NCBI RefSeq assembly: GCF_047731265.1
Contig: NZ_CP159835.1
Coordinates: 930,001 to 994,000, forward strand
Length of the DNA stretch: 64,000 bases
From: Patiriisocius sp047731265
GTDB lineage: Bacteria; Bacteroidota; Bacteroidia; Flavobacteriales; Flavobacteriaceae
Direction: 5' to 3'
Shown: positions 25,954 through 34,751 of the stretch, one piece after another
Layout of the letters: each line of letters starts with the position of its first letter
Numbering within the stretch: position 1 is the stretch's first letter
Position numbers and translations under genes: made by a program
Notes under the pieces: generated by a model
Database searches by the model: none
What the model saw: the letters and a program-made list of their open reading frames with translations, nothing else
What the model was told of the DNA's origin: nothing

Positions 25954-26931
25954 CTATTTTTCTATTTTAAAAACTGCATACACAGGAAAATGATCGCTTG
26001 TGCCGCCCAAATATTTAGGACCAGCATAAGTCCTAAAAGGGCGCCCCTCATATGGCCTATCAAATACTTGAATCACTCGGTCATTAAAAATAGAAACATT
26101 CTCAAACCTAAATGAGTTTCCATACTGCTGCAGAAAATTCTGTGAAATTAAAATTTGATCAAAAAGATTCCATTTGCCTTTGTATTTAAGGCTGCCCTTA
26201 TCTTTAGTTAGAAGCAATTCCATTGGGTTGTAAAAATCATTAGTAGCTAAAGATTGTACACTTTTATTTTGAGGGTCATCATTAAAATCTCCCATCACTA
26301 TAATTCTTGCTGCAGGATCTTGTTGTCTAATTTTCACAACAATTTGTTGATTTTTTAAAGAAACAGCCTCTCTTTTTGGCTCCGTTTCTAATAAACCTGC
26401 TCTTCTTGACGGCCAGTGATTTATTAAAACATATACTTCTTTGTTTTCCAGCAATCCTTTTACATATAATATGTCTCTTGTATAATCTTTGTCTCCTTTC
26501 TCATTAAGAAAGAACATTGGATACGCTTTCTTTTCTAAAATCTTGAAATGTTTTTTTCGATATAACAGCGCTGTATCTATACCTCGTTCATCGGAAGATT
26601 CAAAATGAACAAAATCATACTCTTTATCCTTTAAAAATTCAGAAGAAATTAATTGCTTTAATACAGAAGCACTTTCCACTTCAGCAAGACCTACTAAAAC
26701 CGGAGAAAAACCAACTTCATTAAGCCCGATTTGTTGTATAATAGCCCCAAGATTACTTATCTTCTTTTGCAATCGTTTTGAAGACCATTTTTTGAAACCT
26801 TTAGCTGTAAAATCATCATCGGCTTTATCAGGGTCATCAACAAGATCAAAGAGGTTTTCTACATTATAAAAAGCGAAGGTGTAATGACTCCACTTTTTCG
26901 AAGTTTTTGTTTTCTTTTCTTCCCGACCCAT
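25954..26931 (-). CDS. Endonuclease/exonuclease/phosphatase family protein (no signal peptide)
   Basis: A 325-residue EEP-fold hydrolase paralogous to the product of 12564-13640. It shares AFYNVENLFDLVDDPDKADD, GLAEVES, DERGIDTALLYRK, INHWPSRRAG, MGDFNDDPQNKS and a final SDHFPVYAVF. Metal-binding and catalytic residues (Asn and Glu in the first motif, His in NHWPSR, Asp and Asn in GDFND, terminal SDH) are retained. Unlike its paralog it begins MGREEKKTKTSKKW, with no signal peptide, so it is probably cytoplasmic. It is transcribed divergently from a TPR protein gene. The substrate is not predictable. Confidence 0.88.
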   Translation of the reverse strand: MGREEKKTKTSKKWSHYTFAFYNVENLFDLVDDPDKADDDFTAKGFKKWSSKRLQKKISNLGAIIQQIGLNEVGFSPVLVGLAEVESASVLKQLISSEFLKDKEYDFVHFESSDERGIDTALLYRKKHFKILEKKAYPMFFLNEKGDKDYTRDILYVKGLLENKEVYVLINHWPSRRAGLLETEPKREAVSLKNQQIVVKIRQQDPAARIIVMGDFNDDPQNKSVQSLATNDFYNPMELLLTKDKGSLKYKGKWNLFDQILISQNFLQQYGNSFRFENVSIFNDRVIQVFDRPYEGRPFRTYAGPKYLGGTSDHFPVYAVFKIEK

Positions 26932-27034
26932 AGTATTATCTTGTTTTAAATTTATAATAAATCCTAAACTTTCGTCCTAATTTTTGTCCTGTGGTTATTT
27001 ATCGGTAATCGCCGTTTCAATTTTTAAAAATAGC

Positions 27035-27042
27035 TATCTTTA
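27035..27042 (+). promoter_or_regulatory. Candidate -7 element TATCTTTA directly before a start codon
   Basis: Matches seven of the eight TAnnTTTG positions and ends only four bases before the ATG at 27047. The transcript would have almost no leader. Because it lies inside the longer open frame that starts at 26984, it supports the later start. Confidence 0.45.
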
Positions 27043-27046
27043 CCTT

Positions 27047-28828
27047 ATGCGATTTATAGTTTTTATTATTTTTCTGTTTATTGGTTTTTCAAGCACTGCG
27101 CAAAGCGAAATTCTTGCAAAGAATTACTTTGATCGAGGCGAATATGAAAAAGCAATTTCGATATATGAAAAGCTCTATAAAGAATCTCCTCACAAAGGAA
27201 CTTTTTTAATCGCCCTTGTTGAATCGCATCAGCAGTTAGAAGACTTTCCCGCTGCTCAAAAGCTTCTTGAAGAAAAAATAAATAGCACCAGAATACAACC
27301 ACAATATTTTGTAGATATAGGGTACAATTACTCCCTACAAAATGTAGATTCAACAGCTACTAAATTTTATAAAAAGGCATTAGCAGCAATTGACAACAAA
27401 CCCAACTACGCCACCGTAATAGCAAAGAGATTTGAAGAATATAGTTTATTAGATGAAGCGATAGTTGCCTACGAAAAAGGGATGGAGCTCAATCCACAGC
27501 TTAATGCAAACCTGCAATTAGCTCGCATTTATGGTGAACAAGGAAAGCTAGAGCAGATGTTTAGCAAATACATAGATTTAATTGAAACACGACCCAATTA
27601 CACAAGCATCGCACAAAACAACTTTAGTCTGTATGTTATTGAAGATCCAGACAATGAAGCGAATGTAATACTTAGAAGAACACTCTTAAAAAAACTACAG
27701 CAAGAACCCAATTTATTATATAACGAATTATTAAGCTGGCTATTTATTCAGCAAAAAGACTACAAAAAAGCATTTGCACAAGAAAAAGCAATTTACAAGC
27801 GTACCGAAGAGGACCTAAGTGGCATTACAGAATTAGCCGTTATTACAATAAGTGAAAAAGCCTATGAAGACGCCGAAGAAATCGTGAAATTTATTATTGA
27901 AAAATCTCCTACTTCTGACGGTAAATTATACGGTTATCAATTTTTAATGAAAATCAGATTAGAGACTGTTGAACCCAAGGAATATGCCGAAGTTGGGGAT
28001 CAATTTGAAAAGTTATTGAATACTTACGGGCGCGGCAATGAAACTTATTTATTGCAAATAGACTACAATCACTTCTTGGCTTTTAAAGCAAACGAAATTG
28101 AAAAAGCAACAAATAACCTAAAAACACTAACCAATAAAAACCTTAACTCTTATCAAGAATCTCGAGTAAAAATGGAGCTCGCAGACATTCTCGTTCTTGA
28201 CGAAAAATTTAACCGTGCACTTATTTATTATTCACAGATTCAGAAAAAAGTAAAAAGTGATGTGCTCGCTCAAGAAGCACGTTTTAAGGTAGCTCAAACG
28301 AGTTATTTTAAAGGAGATTTTGAATGGGCAAAAGCACAGGTGGATGTACTTAGAAAATCTGCTTCGCAACTCATCGCTAATGATGCCTTAGAACTTTCGT
28401 TAATGATACACGATAATACATTAGAAGATTCTTTGCAAACTGCTCTTAAAAAATTTGCAAAAGCAGACTTTTTGGCCTTGCAAAATAAAAATACAGCCGC
28501 CATACAAGCCTTAGATGAAATTCTGATAAACCACAAAGGCGAAAAAATTGAAGATGAAGCACTTTTAAAACAAGGTAAGCTTTTTGAAAAAACAAACCAA
28601 TACACAAAAGCTGAAGAAAACTATCTTAAGCTCATTGAACTTTACAAAGAAGATATTCTAGGAGATGACGCCTATTATCACCTCGCGAAACTCTATGAAA
28701 ATCAACTAGAAAACGAACAAAAAGCAAAAGAATACTACGAGCAAATAATTTTTAATTTTGCCGATAGCATTTATTTTATCGAAGCTAGAAAGCGCTTTAG
28801 GATGTTACGTGGTGATGAGATTGAATGA
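27047..28828 (+). CDS. Tetratricopeptide repeat protein
   Basis: A 593-residue exported TPR protein from the ATG at 27047. The upstream in-frame start at 26984 would place a non-hydrophobic extension before the signal peptide and overlap a promoter-like element. The signal peptide MRFIVFIIFLFIGFSSTAQ is followed by helical repeats throughout, for example NYFDRGEYEKAISIYEKLY and TKAEENYLKLIELYKED near the C-terminus (YyfD/TolA-binding-like repeats). There is no enzymatic motif. It probably acts as a periplasmic scaffold. A 34-codon open frame overlaps its stop (28825-28929), but I do not recognise it and do not call it. Confidence 0.85.
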   Translation: MRFIVFIIFLFIGFSSTAQSEILAKNYFDRGEYEKAISIYEKLYKESPHKGTFLIALVESHQQLEDFPAAQKLLEEKINSTRIQPQYFVDIGYNYSLQNVDSTATKFYKKALAAIDNKPNYATVIAKRFEEYSLLDEAIVAYEKGMELNPQLNANLQLARIYGEQGKLEQMFSKYIDLIETRPNYTSIAQNNFSLYVIEDPDNEANVILRRTLLKKLQQEPNLLYNELLSWLFIQQKDYKKAFAQEKAIYKRTEEDLSGITELAVITISEKAYEDAEEIVKFIIEKSPTSDGKLYGYQFLMKIRLETVEPKEYAEVGDQFEKLLNTYGRGNETYLLQIDYNHFLAFKANEIEKATNNLKTLTNKNLNSYQESRVKMELADILVLDEKFNRALIYYSQIQKKVKSDVLAQEARFKVAQTSYFKGDFEWAKAQVDVLRKSASQLIANDALELSLMIHDNTLEDSLQTALKKFAKADFLALQNKNTAAIQALDEILINHKGEKIEDEALLKQGKLFEKTNQYTKAEENYLKLIELYKEDILGDDAYYHLAKLYENQLENEQKAKEYYEQIIFNFADSIYFIEARKRFRMLRGDEIE

Positions 28829-29024
28829 AGATAAAAATCCGGAACCCTAACAGAAACTTTTTGCCAAGGAAGTTGGTATTAGTAGTTCACAGCATTGATG
28901 AAAACATATCGCATATTGTATTATAAAAACAAAGCTTCTCTCCTTCCTATAGATTGAGAACGCCTGACCCGCATTTATTAGGTGTGTACATAGCACTCTA
29001 AAATTTTAACTTAAGCACAAAAAA

Positions 29025-29333
29025 ATGTACATCTACAACGTCACTATCAATATAGAAAACAGTGTTCACGACAAATGGTTGGAATGGATGAAAACACAAC
29101 ACATACCAGCTATGTTAGATACACGTAAATTCACAAAAGCCTTAATGACAAAAGTGCAAATTGAAGAAGAAATGGGAGGCACCACCTACTCTGTTCAATA
29201 CCATACTGATAGTAAAGCTACTTTAGAAAAATACTACCAAGAAGATGCAGAAAGTCTCCGCGCCCAAAGCAATCCTTTTGAAGGGAAATTTGTGACATTT
29301 AGAACTGAACTTGAAATAATTTGTGAACAGTAA
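29025..29333 (+). CDS. DUF4286 family protein
   Basis: A 102-residue DUF4286 protein, a small ferredoxin-like (Dabb-like) alpha/beta fold common in Bacteroidetes. Typical features are MYIYNVTINIENSVHDKWLE at the start, WMKTQHIPAMLDTRKF, and the TYSVQYHTDSKATLEKYYQE strand-helix. The function is unknown. In relatives it is often located beside rsmA, as here. It is cytoplasmic with no signal peptide and is full length. Confidence 0.85.
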   Translation: MYIYNVTINIENSVHDKWLEWMKTQHIPAMLDTRKFTKALMTKVQIEEEMGGTTYSVQYHTDSKATLEKYYQEDAESLRAQSNPFEGKFVTFRTELEIICEQ

Positions 29334-29568
29334 AAAAGCCTCCACCCTGACCTTAAAAAGGCAGCACAATGATGCAGTAAATACATAGGTGGTTTTTTAT
29401 TTGAAGATTTTTCCTGAGTATTTTTATTATGTCATTTAAAATAATCGTCAAAAGCATGTTTTTGCTATTATTTAACCTATTTACTGATTTTATTATTAGA
29501 AAATTTAGCGGATAAAATTCCCAATAATACTATATTGGCGTAATTATCAATACTTGAGAATAATTAAG

Positions 29569-30363
29569 ATGGGAAACAACGTTAGAGCAAAAAAGCATTT
29601 AGGACAACATTTTTTAAGAGATGAAAGTATTGCAAAAGATATTGCTCAAACACTCACTCATAATGGCTACAAAAATGTTTTAGAAATTGGCCCCGGCACA
29701 GGAATGCTCACCAAATATTTAATTGAAGAAAGCAGCAATATTGTAGCAATGGAGCTTGATAGAGATTCCGTTGCATATTTAATCAAAACCTATAATGTAG
29801 AAAACCTTCAAATCTTAGAAGCAGATTTTTTAAAAGAAGATTTACAAGATTACTTTGGCACAGAACAATTTGCCATCACGGGTAATTTTCCATATAATAT
29901 TTCTACACAGATCGTTTTTAAAATGCTCGAAATCAAGGAGCAAGTCCCAGAATTTACTGGAATGTTTCAAAAGGAAGTTGCTCAAAGAATTTGCGCCAGC
30001 GAAGGCAATAAAACCTATGGAATACTCTCAGTCCTAACACAGGCATTTTATGACGCTGAATACTTATTTACAGTGCCTCCCACTGTTTTTGACCCCCCTC
30101 CCAAAGTAGATAGTGGAGTACTAAGGTTGACCAGAAAAGCCAATCTAAAACTAGATTGCTCAGAGAAAATGCTTCGGAAAGTGGTAAAAACAGCATTTCA
30201 GCAACGAAGAAAAACATTGCGAAATAGTTTAAAATCCTTTGAGCTTTCAGATAACATAAAAGAAGATCCTATCTTTGGAAAACGCCCAGAACAGCTTAAC
30301 GTGGCACAGTTTATCGCACTCACAAAAATACTGGAAGCAGATGCAATTTCAAATAACGACTGA
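29569..30363 (+). CDS. rsmA: 16S rRNA (adenine1518/1519-N6)-dimethyltransferase
   Basis: RsmA (KsgA) dimethylates two adjacent adenines in helix 45 of 16S rRNA using SAM, late in 30S assembly. The ATG at 29569 gives the family N-terminus MGNNVRAKKHLGQHFLRDES; the TTG at 29554 is less likely. Motif I is VLEIGPGTGMLTKYL, followed by an acidic MELDRDSV and the catalytic NFPYNIST (NxPY). The C-terminal helical domain holds FQQRRKTLRNSLKS. It is 264 residues, normal for the family. The mgtE gene starts 23 bases before the rsmA stop, which suggests coupled expression. Confidence 0.96.
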   Translation: MGNNVRAKKHLGQHFLRDESIAKDIAQTLTHNGYKNVLEIGPGTGMLTKYLIEESSNIVAMELDRDSVAYLIKTYNVENLQILEADFLKEDLQDYFGTEQFAITGNFPYNISTQIVFKMLEIKEQVPEFTGMFQKEVAQRICASEGNKTYGILSVLTQAFYDAEYLFTVPPTVFDPPPKVDSGVLRLTRKANLKLDCSEKMLRKVVKTAFQQRRKTLRNSLKSFELSDNIKEDPIFGKRPEQLNVAQFIALTKILEADAISNND

Positions 30364-31690
30364 TTTTATTAATACAATTGAGCAACTCATCGCCAACAAA
30401 GATGGGAATGCTCTTCGGGAACTTTTAAAAGAATATCATTTTGCGGATGTCGCGGAGCTACTAGAAGAATTAAATAGCGACGAAGCTACCTACCTTATAA
30501 AACTCCTTGAGAGTGAGATAACTTCTGAAGTACTAATGGAACTAGATGAAGACCTCAGGGAACGCATCCTAGAAAACCTGACTCCTGCTGAAATTGCTCA
30601 AGAATTAGAAGAATTAGACACAGATGATGCCGCAGATATTATTGCAGAGCTCGATGATGACATTCAACAGAAGGTAATAGATAAAATAAAAGACGAAGAG
30701 CACGCTGCAGATATTGTTGAACTTCTTAACTATGACGAAGACACCGCGGGAGCCCTAATGGCAAAAGAGTTAGTCCAAGTTAAAGAAACATGGACAGTCG
30801 CTGGTTGTGTTAGAGAAATGCGCCGTCAAGCTGAAAATGTTACGCGAGTACACTCCATTTATGTAACCGATAAAGAAGGAAAATTAACAGGAAGACTTTC
30901 TTTGAAAGACTTGCTAACCGCAGGCGAAAAGACAAAAATTAGTGAAGTTTTTATTCCAAAAGTAGATTATGTAACCGTGCACACAGACAATGATGAAGTT
31001 GCCCGTATTATGCAAAAGTACGATCTAGACGCAATCCCTGTAGTTAATGAAAGTGGTGTTCTTGTAGGTCGCATTACAATTGATGATGTTGTAGATTATA
31101 TTAAAGAAGAAGCAGAAAAAGATTACCAACTTGCCGCAGGTATCTCTCAAGATGTAGATACGGAAGATAGTATTTTAACACTCACAAGAGCGCGTTTGCC
31201 TTGGCTATTTTTAGGACTCCTTGGTGGCGTTGGAGCCGCCGCAATTATGGGTGGATTTGAAGACGTTTTAAACAACCACGCCATTTTGTTATTATTCACA
31301 CCGCTAATTGCAGCAATGGCAGGTAATGTGGGTGTCCAATCTAGCGCAATTATTGTGCAAGGTTTGGCCAATGATGATGTAAAAGGTAGTATTGGAAAAA
31401 GACTCATCAAAGAAATGTTGCTTGCAATGCTCAATGGTGCTGCGCTCTCTATTGTTCTATTCTTCTTTATTTGGGGCTGGAAAGGAACCATAGATTACGG
31501 CTTGTCTATTTCAGTGTCGCTATTTGTTGTTATTATTGTCGCAGGTATTATAGGCACTTTTATACCTTTGTTTTTGCACAAAAGGGGGATCGACCCAGCG
31601 ATTGCTACTGGCCCCTTTATTACGACAAGTAATGATATCTTCGGAATTTTAATCTATTTGTGGATTGCTAAACTTATTTTAGGGATTTAA
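30341..31690 (+). CDS. mgtE: MgtE-type magnesium transporter
   Basis: MgtE is a Mg2+ channel gated by cytoplasmic Mg2+ sensing. The ATG at 30341, inside the rsmA coding region, gives a 449-residue protein of normal length. An upstream TTG at 30275 would extend it unnaturally into rsmA. Domains in order are an acidic helical N domain (about 1-130), a CBS pair (about 135-255; ENVTRVHSIYVTDKEGKL, and YDLDAIPVVNESGVLVG), a connecting helix, and five membrane segments from about residue 285. The pore segment near AGNVGVQSSAIIVQG and the last helices (ATGPFITTSNDIFGILIYL) are conserved. It overlaps rsmA by 23 bases in another frame. Confidence 0.95.
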   Translation: MQFQITTDFINTIEQLIANKDGNALRELLKEYHFADVAELLEELNSDEATYLIKLLESEITSEVLMELDEDLRERILENLTPAEIAQELEELDTDDAADIIAELDDDIQQKVIDKIKDEEHAADIVELLNYDEDTAGALMAKELVQVKETWTVAGCVREMRRQAENVTRVHSIYVTDKEGKLTGRLSLKDLLTAGEKTKISEVFIPKVDYVTVHTDNDEVARIMQKYDLDAIPVVNESGVLVGRITIDDVVDYIKEEAEKDYQLAAGISQDVDTEDSILTLTRARLPWLFLGLLGGVGAAAIMGGFEDVLNNHAILLLFTPLIAAMAGNVGVQSSAIIVQGLANDDVKGSIGKRLIKEMLLAMLNGAALSIVLFFFIWGWKGTIDYGLSISVSLFVVIIVAGIIGTFIPLFLHKRGIDPAIATGPFITTSNDIFGILIYLWIAKLILGI

Positions 31691-31727
31691 TGGCAATTAT
31701 ATAAATGTGACAACAAAAATAAAATTC

Positions 31728-32539
31728 GTGAAACAGATGCTATTTGTTTTAATTGTGTTTTTCACATTTCTAATGGCATCTACTCAGATTAATGAGAATT
31801 TTTATGAATTAAATCCAACCACCAATCTATTAACGGAAGAAATAAAGCAAATCATAAATAAAAGAATTGTCTTTTTATAAGAAGCTAAACATCATATTGG
31901 TTCAGATTTTTTAGCGAAAACTGAATTTGTAAAGTATTTAGTTTCTGAACTGGGATATACTGAAATTGCTTTTGAAAGTGATTTTTTTGCGCTTTATTTT
32001 GAGTACGATAAAAAAACATCTTTCCTCATTGTTAGCGTGCTGAACAATACAAAGAACTATTTGATTTTTTAGAAAGAAATAATGTTGCTATTTGGGGATT
32101 TGACAATCAAACCCGTCCCTATTGCTCATATACTAATTTTTCAAAAAAAATAATTGAGTTTCTTGACAACAATTCGATTGAATACGACCAAAATTTTGAC
32201 GCATTAGTAAGTTAGGTTATAAAAAATGGCCCTTCCTCAAACAAGAAATTAAAAAACTCAGAGATTGAATTAGTCATATCAAATTTGAATTCCTTTTTAG
32301 AGAATAATATTGTTTTACAAAATATGCTTTGGCTTCAAATAATAGAGAGCTTCAAAAGTGCGGTTTTAATTTATAAAACCCACAAAAGCAAAGGTAAAGG
32401 CATTCCTATTCGAGATACTCAAATGGCTAAAAATTTGAGTTTTTTAGTCAAAAAGCTTTCTGATAAAAAAATTATTGTTTGGACAGCCAATATAAATACG
32501 CCTTTATGGATGGACAAACAATGGGTAGTCAATTCATAA
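31728..32539 (+). pseudogene. Decayed erythromycin-esterase family protein
   Basis: A broken gene after mgtE. From the GTG at 31728 (or ATG at 31737) the reading frame stops at 31878, exactly where the family has Gly in GExxH; the next codons read EAKHHIGSDFLAKTEFVKY and ELGYTEIAFESDFF. The frame then shifts between about 31950 and 32038 and continues as AEQYKELFDFLERNNVAIWG. A second stop lies at 32213, after which the same frame reads to 32539 with RDTQMAKNLSFLVKKLSDKK and IIVWTANI. This order matches erythromycin-esterase-like hydrolases but is shortened in the middle. At least two stops and one frameshift are present, so it is non-functional. Confidence 0.75.
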
Positions 32540-32586
32540 ATTTAAACCCACATATTTGATATAATATAACGATCTCATCTATTTAT

Positions 32587-32835
32587 ATGCCTTATAGAAA
32601 AGATAAATGGATTAAAAAATCATCTGAAAATGAAGAAAACTTATTATATTTATTATCGTCAATTGAAAAAAATTATTTTACAGATTCAACAGGAAAAATA
32701 CGTGAGCATCCCGAATTCGAAAACAAAAAATTTGAAAGAATGTTTAATTTAAAGAAAGACAAAACCAATTGGTTCAAACATTTTGATGCGCTCGTATTTA
32801 TTCCCAAAAGCGAAAAAATTAAACATCTAAAATAG
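32587..32835 (+). pseudogene. Small open frame, possible C-terminal remnant of the esterase
   Basis: An 82-codon frame starting with ATG 47 bases after the decayed esterase. It encodes a Lys/Asn-rich, non-membrane sequence containing NWFKHFDALVFIPKSEKI near its C-terminus. That ending resembles the final strand of erythromycin-esterase-like proteins, so I infer it is the detached 3' end of the same gene. If not, it is an unknown small protein. No clear promoter is seen. Confidence 0.4.
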
Positions 32836-32900
32836 AGACTCAAACCAATAATATCTGGAAATAATTTTCGAAAAAACGCTTTATAATTTTATTCTTAAAG

Positions 32901-33299
32901 ATGAAACCAAAAAACTCATTTACAAATACTATTGAGGTAAACGCTTCCCACATAGATGAGCGAAACCACGTCAACAATCTCTTATACCTTCAATGGTGCA
33001 TAGAAACAGCAGAAGACCATTGGAAAAAAACAACAACCCCAGAAATGAGGGATCCGTACGTTTGGTACGTTTTAAACCATAACATCACCTACAAGGCGGC
33101 TGCCTTCAAAAACGATGTTCTCAAAGTAACGACATGGGTTACCAAAGCCGAAGGGGTTCGCAGTGAACGTCACTATGAAATAATCCGCCCCAAGGATGGC
33201 AAAGTTCTAGTCGAAGCAGAAACTCAATGGTGTTTTGTTAATGCAAGTACTTTACGCCCTACTAAGATTCCTGAGGAAATTTACACCTTATTCTTGTAA
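32901..33299 (+). CDS. Hotdog-fold acyl-CoA thioesterase (4HBT/YbgC-FadM type)
   Basis: A 132-residue single-hotdog thioesterase. The family signature VNASHIDERNHVNNLLYLQW (about 13-32) contains the Asp and Asn/His pattern of the 4-hydroxybenzoyl-CoA thioesterase-like branch. A central NHNITYKAAAFKNDVLKVTTW strand pair and the C-terminal AETQWCFVNASTLRPTKIP follow. It probably hydrolyses acyl-CoA or acyl-ACP in the cytoplasm; the specific acyl chain cannot be told. It is intact, although flanked on both sides by decayed genes. Confidence 0.88.
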   Translation: MKPKNSFTNTIEVNASHIDERNHVNNLLYLQWCIETAEDHWKKTTTPEMRDPYVWYVLNHNITYKAAAFKNDVLKVTTWVTKAEGVRSERHYEIIRPKDGKVLVEAETQWCFVNASTLRPTKIPEEIYTLFL

Positions 33300-33312
33300 T
33301 TAAACATTTCTT

Positions 33313-33573
33313 ATAAAACCCATCAACATCAAGGGAAAGCTTAACAAGTTTTCTTCCCAATGGCATCCACACCAGATCGCCAGCGTTAATGAAATGAAAG
33401 TACTATTAGCAAAAATTCAAGGGGAAGTAATTATCGTGCCAAAAGGAGTGGAACATTGTCCAAAAAGTCAAGGAGATGAAGAAGTCCACCTGCCACCTTT
33501 TGAGAAAACAAATACAAAACAAACTAGAAACATTCAACACGAAAAACGGCAAACAGCGTATCATAAGATTTAA
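33313..33573 (+). pseudogene. Decayed cupin-domain protein with lost start and internal deletion
   Basis: One frame runs from ATA (33313, where an ATG would be expected) through KPINIKGKLNKFSSQW and EMKVLLAKIQGE. It then jumps straight to VIIVPKGVEHCPKSQGDEEV and ends NIQHEKRQTAYHKI with TAA at 33573. In intact small cupins a stretch of about 35 residues carrying the HxH/E metal motif lies between QGE and the PKGVEH strand. Here it is missing in-frame. The loss of both start codon and metal site marks a pseudogene. It fills the 345-base gap between the thioesterase and dehydrogenase genes. Confidence 0.72.
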
Positions 33574-33644
33574 ATCAACGAATACCTTAACATAATTACC
33601 TGTAATTATTTCATTTTACGATTTCATTTTTCTACTTTTAAAAA

Positions 33645-34583
33645 ATGAAAATTCTACACCTTGATCAAAATCATCCGCTACTCATAGAACAACTAGCGGC
33701 AGCAGGATTTGAAAATACTGAAAATTACACATCATCTAAAAGCGAAATAGAACAAGTAATAGCAAATTATCAAGGCATCGTAATTAGAAGCCGTTTTAAG
33801 ATTGACCGTACATTTTTAGAGTCCGCTATCAATTTAAAATTTATTGCTCGAGTAGGCGCAGGGCTCGAAAGTATTGACCTTGAATATGCAAAAAAGAGAA
33901 ACATTCATTGCATCGCCGCACCACAAGGCAACAAGAATGCCGTTGGTGAACACGCATTAGGAATGCTTTTATCCTTATTTAATAATCTTACCAAAGCAGA
34001 TAAAGAAATAAAATCTGGACAATGGAACCGAGAAGAAAATCGAGGGATTGAATTAGACGGTAAAACTGTGGGAATTATTGGCTATGGCAATATGGGCAAA
34101 TCTTTTGCTAAAAAACTAAAGGGGTTTAACTGCACCGTTTTCTGCTACGACATTGAAGAAAATGTGGGTAACAAAAACGCAACACAAGTTTCGCTTAAAA
34201 CGCTACAAGAAATGGCAGACGTTCTAAGTCTGCACACCCCTTGGACCCCACTCACAGATAAAATGGTTGACACTAATTTTATCAATAGTTTTAAAAAACC
34301 TTTTTGGTTTATAAATACTGCCCGAGGTAAAAGTGTGGTTACTGGAGATTTAGTTTCAGCTCTAATAAAAGGCAAAATTTTAGGCGCTGGCTTGGACGTC
34401 CTAGAATATGAAAAACTGTCTTTCGAAACACTTTTTAATGCTGAAGTGCCAGAAGAATTTTCGGCACTATTAAAAATGGACAATGTGCTTTTAAGTCCGC
34501 ATATTGCAGGTTGGACGGCCGAAAGTAAAATCAAATTAGCTGAAGTTATTGTTGAAAAAATAATTGACTGCATTAAGCAATAG
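33645..34583 (+). CDS. D-2-hydroxyacid dehydrogenase (SerA-like)
   Basis: A 312-residue NAD-dependent D-isomer-specific 2-hydroxyacid dehydrogenase. The N-terminal catalytic half is followed by the NAD Rossmann motif VGIIGYGNMGKSFAKKL (about 146-162, GxGxxG). The catalytic residues are visible: Arg in FINTARGKSV, Glu in the LEYEKLSF region, and His in LSPHIAGWT. It is close to 3-phosphoglycerate dehydrogenases but short, without the C-terminal ACT domain. It is cytoplasmic. Its substrate may be 3-phosphoglycerate or another 2-hydroxyacid; no serC gene lies beside it in this window. Confidence 0.88.
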   Translation: MKILHLDQNHPLLIEQLAAAGFENTENYTSSKSEIEQVIANYQGIVIRSRFKIDRTFLESAINLKFIARVGAGLESIDLEYAKKRNIHCIAAPQGNKNAVGEHALGMLLSLFNNLTKADKEIKSGQWNREENRGIELDGKTVGIIGYGNMGKSFAKKLKGFNCTVFCYDIEENVGNKNATQVSLKTLQEMADVLSLHTPWTPLTDKMVDTNFINSFKKPFWFINTARGKSVVTGDLVSALIKGKILGAGLDVLEYEKLSFETLFNAEVPEEFSALLKMDNVLLSPHIAGWTAESKIKLAEVIVEKIIDCIKQ

Positions 34584-34658
34584 CGAGAAGAACTAAAAAA
34601 CACCAGATCCAACAGCAACTAAGCAATGCTACAAAAAAGTATTTAAGTGTTAATACAA

Positions 34659-34751
34659 ATGATTGAGGTTGTACCTTCTGATGGAAAGATGAAAACAGAA
34701 AAAGAATTAGAAAAGGCAAAAGCCTTTGCTCCAGAAAGCGGTTGCTGTTAA
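34659..34751 (+). pseudogene. Short Cys-Cys-ending remnant upstream of the arsenate reductase pseudogene
   Basis: A 30-codon frame (MIEVVPSDGKMKTEKELEKA, then a tail ending SGCC) whose TAA touches the first readable codon of the arsenate reductase remnant. A terminal Cys-Cys pair is common in proteins of arsenic clusters, but I cannot name the family. Most likely it is the 3' end of a decayed gene from the same lost operon. Confidence 0.3.

Noticed and set aside
26984..27046. Upstream start for the TPR protein
   Set aside because: The extension precedes the signal peptide and overlaps a promoter-like element, so the ATG at 27047 is preferred.
28825..28929. 34-codon frame overlapping the TPR gene stop (ATGA)
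   Set aside because: Too short, basic, unlike any family I know and without a terminator or continuation. Possibly chance or a small remnant.
29342..29392. CCACC/GGTGG pairing followed by T-run after DUF4286
   Set aside because: The stem is only five base pairs around a 41-base loop, too weak to call a terminator.
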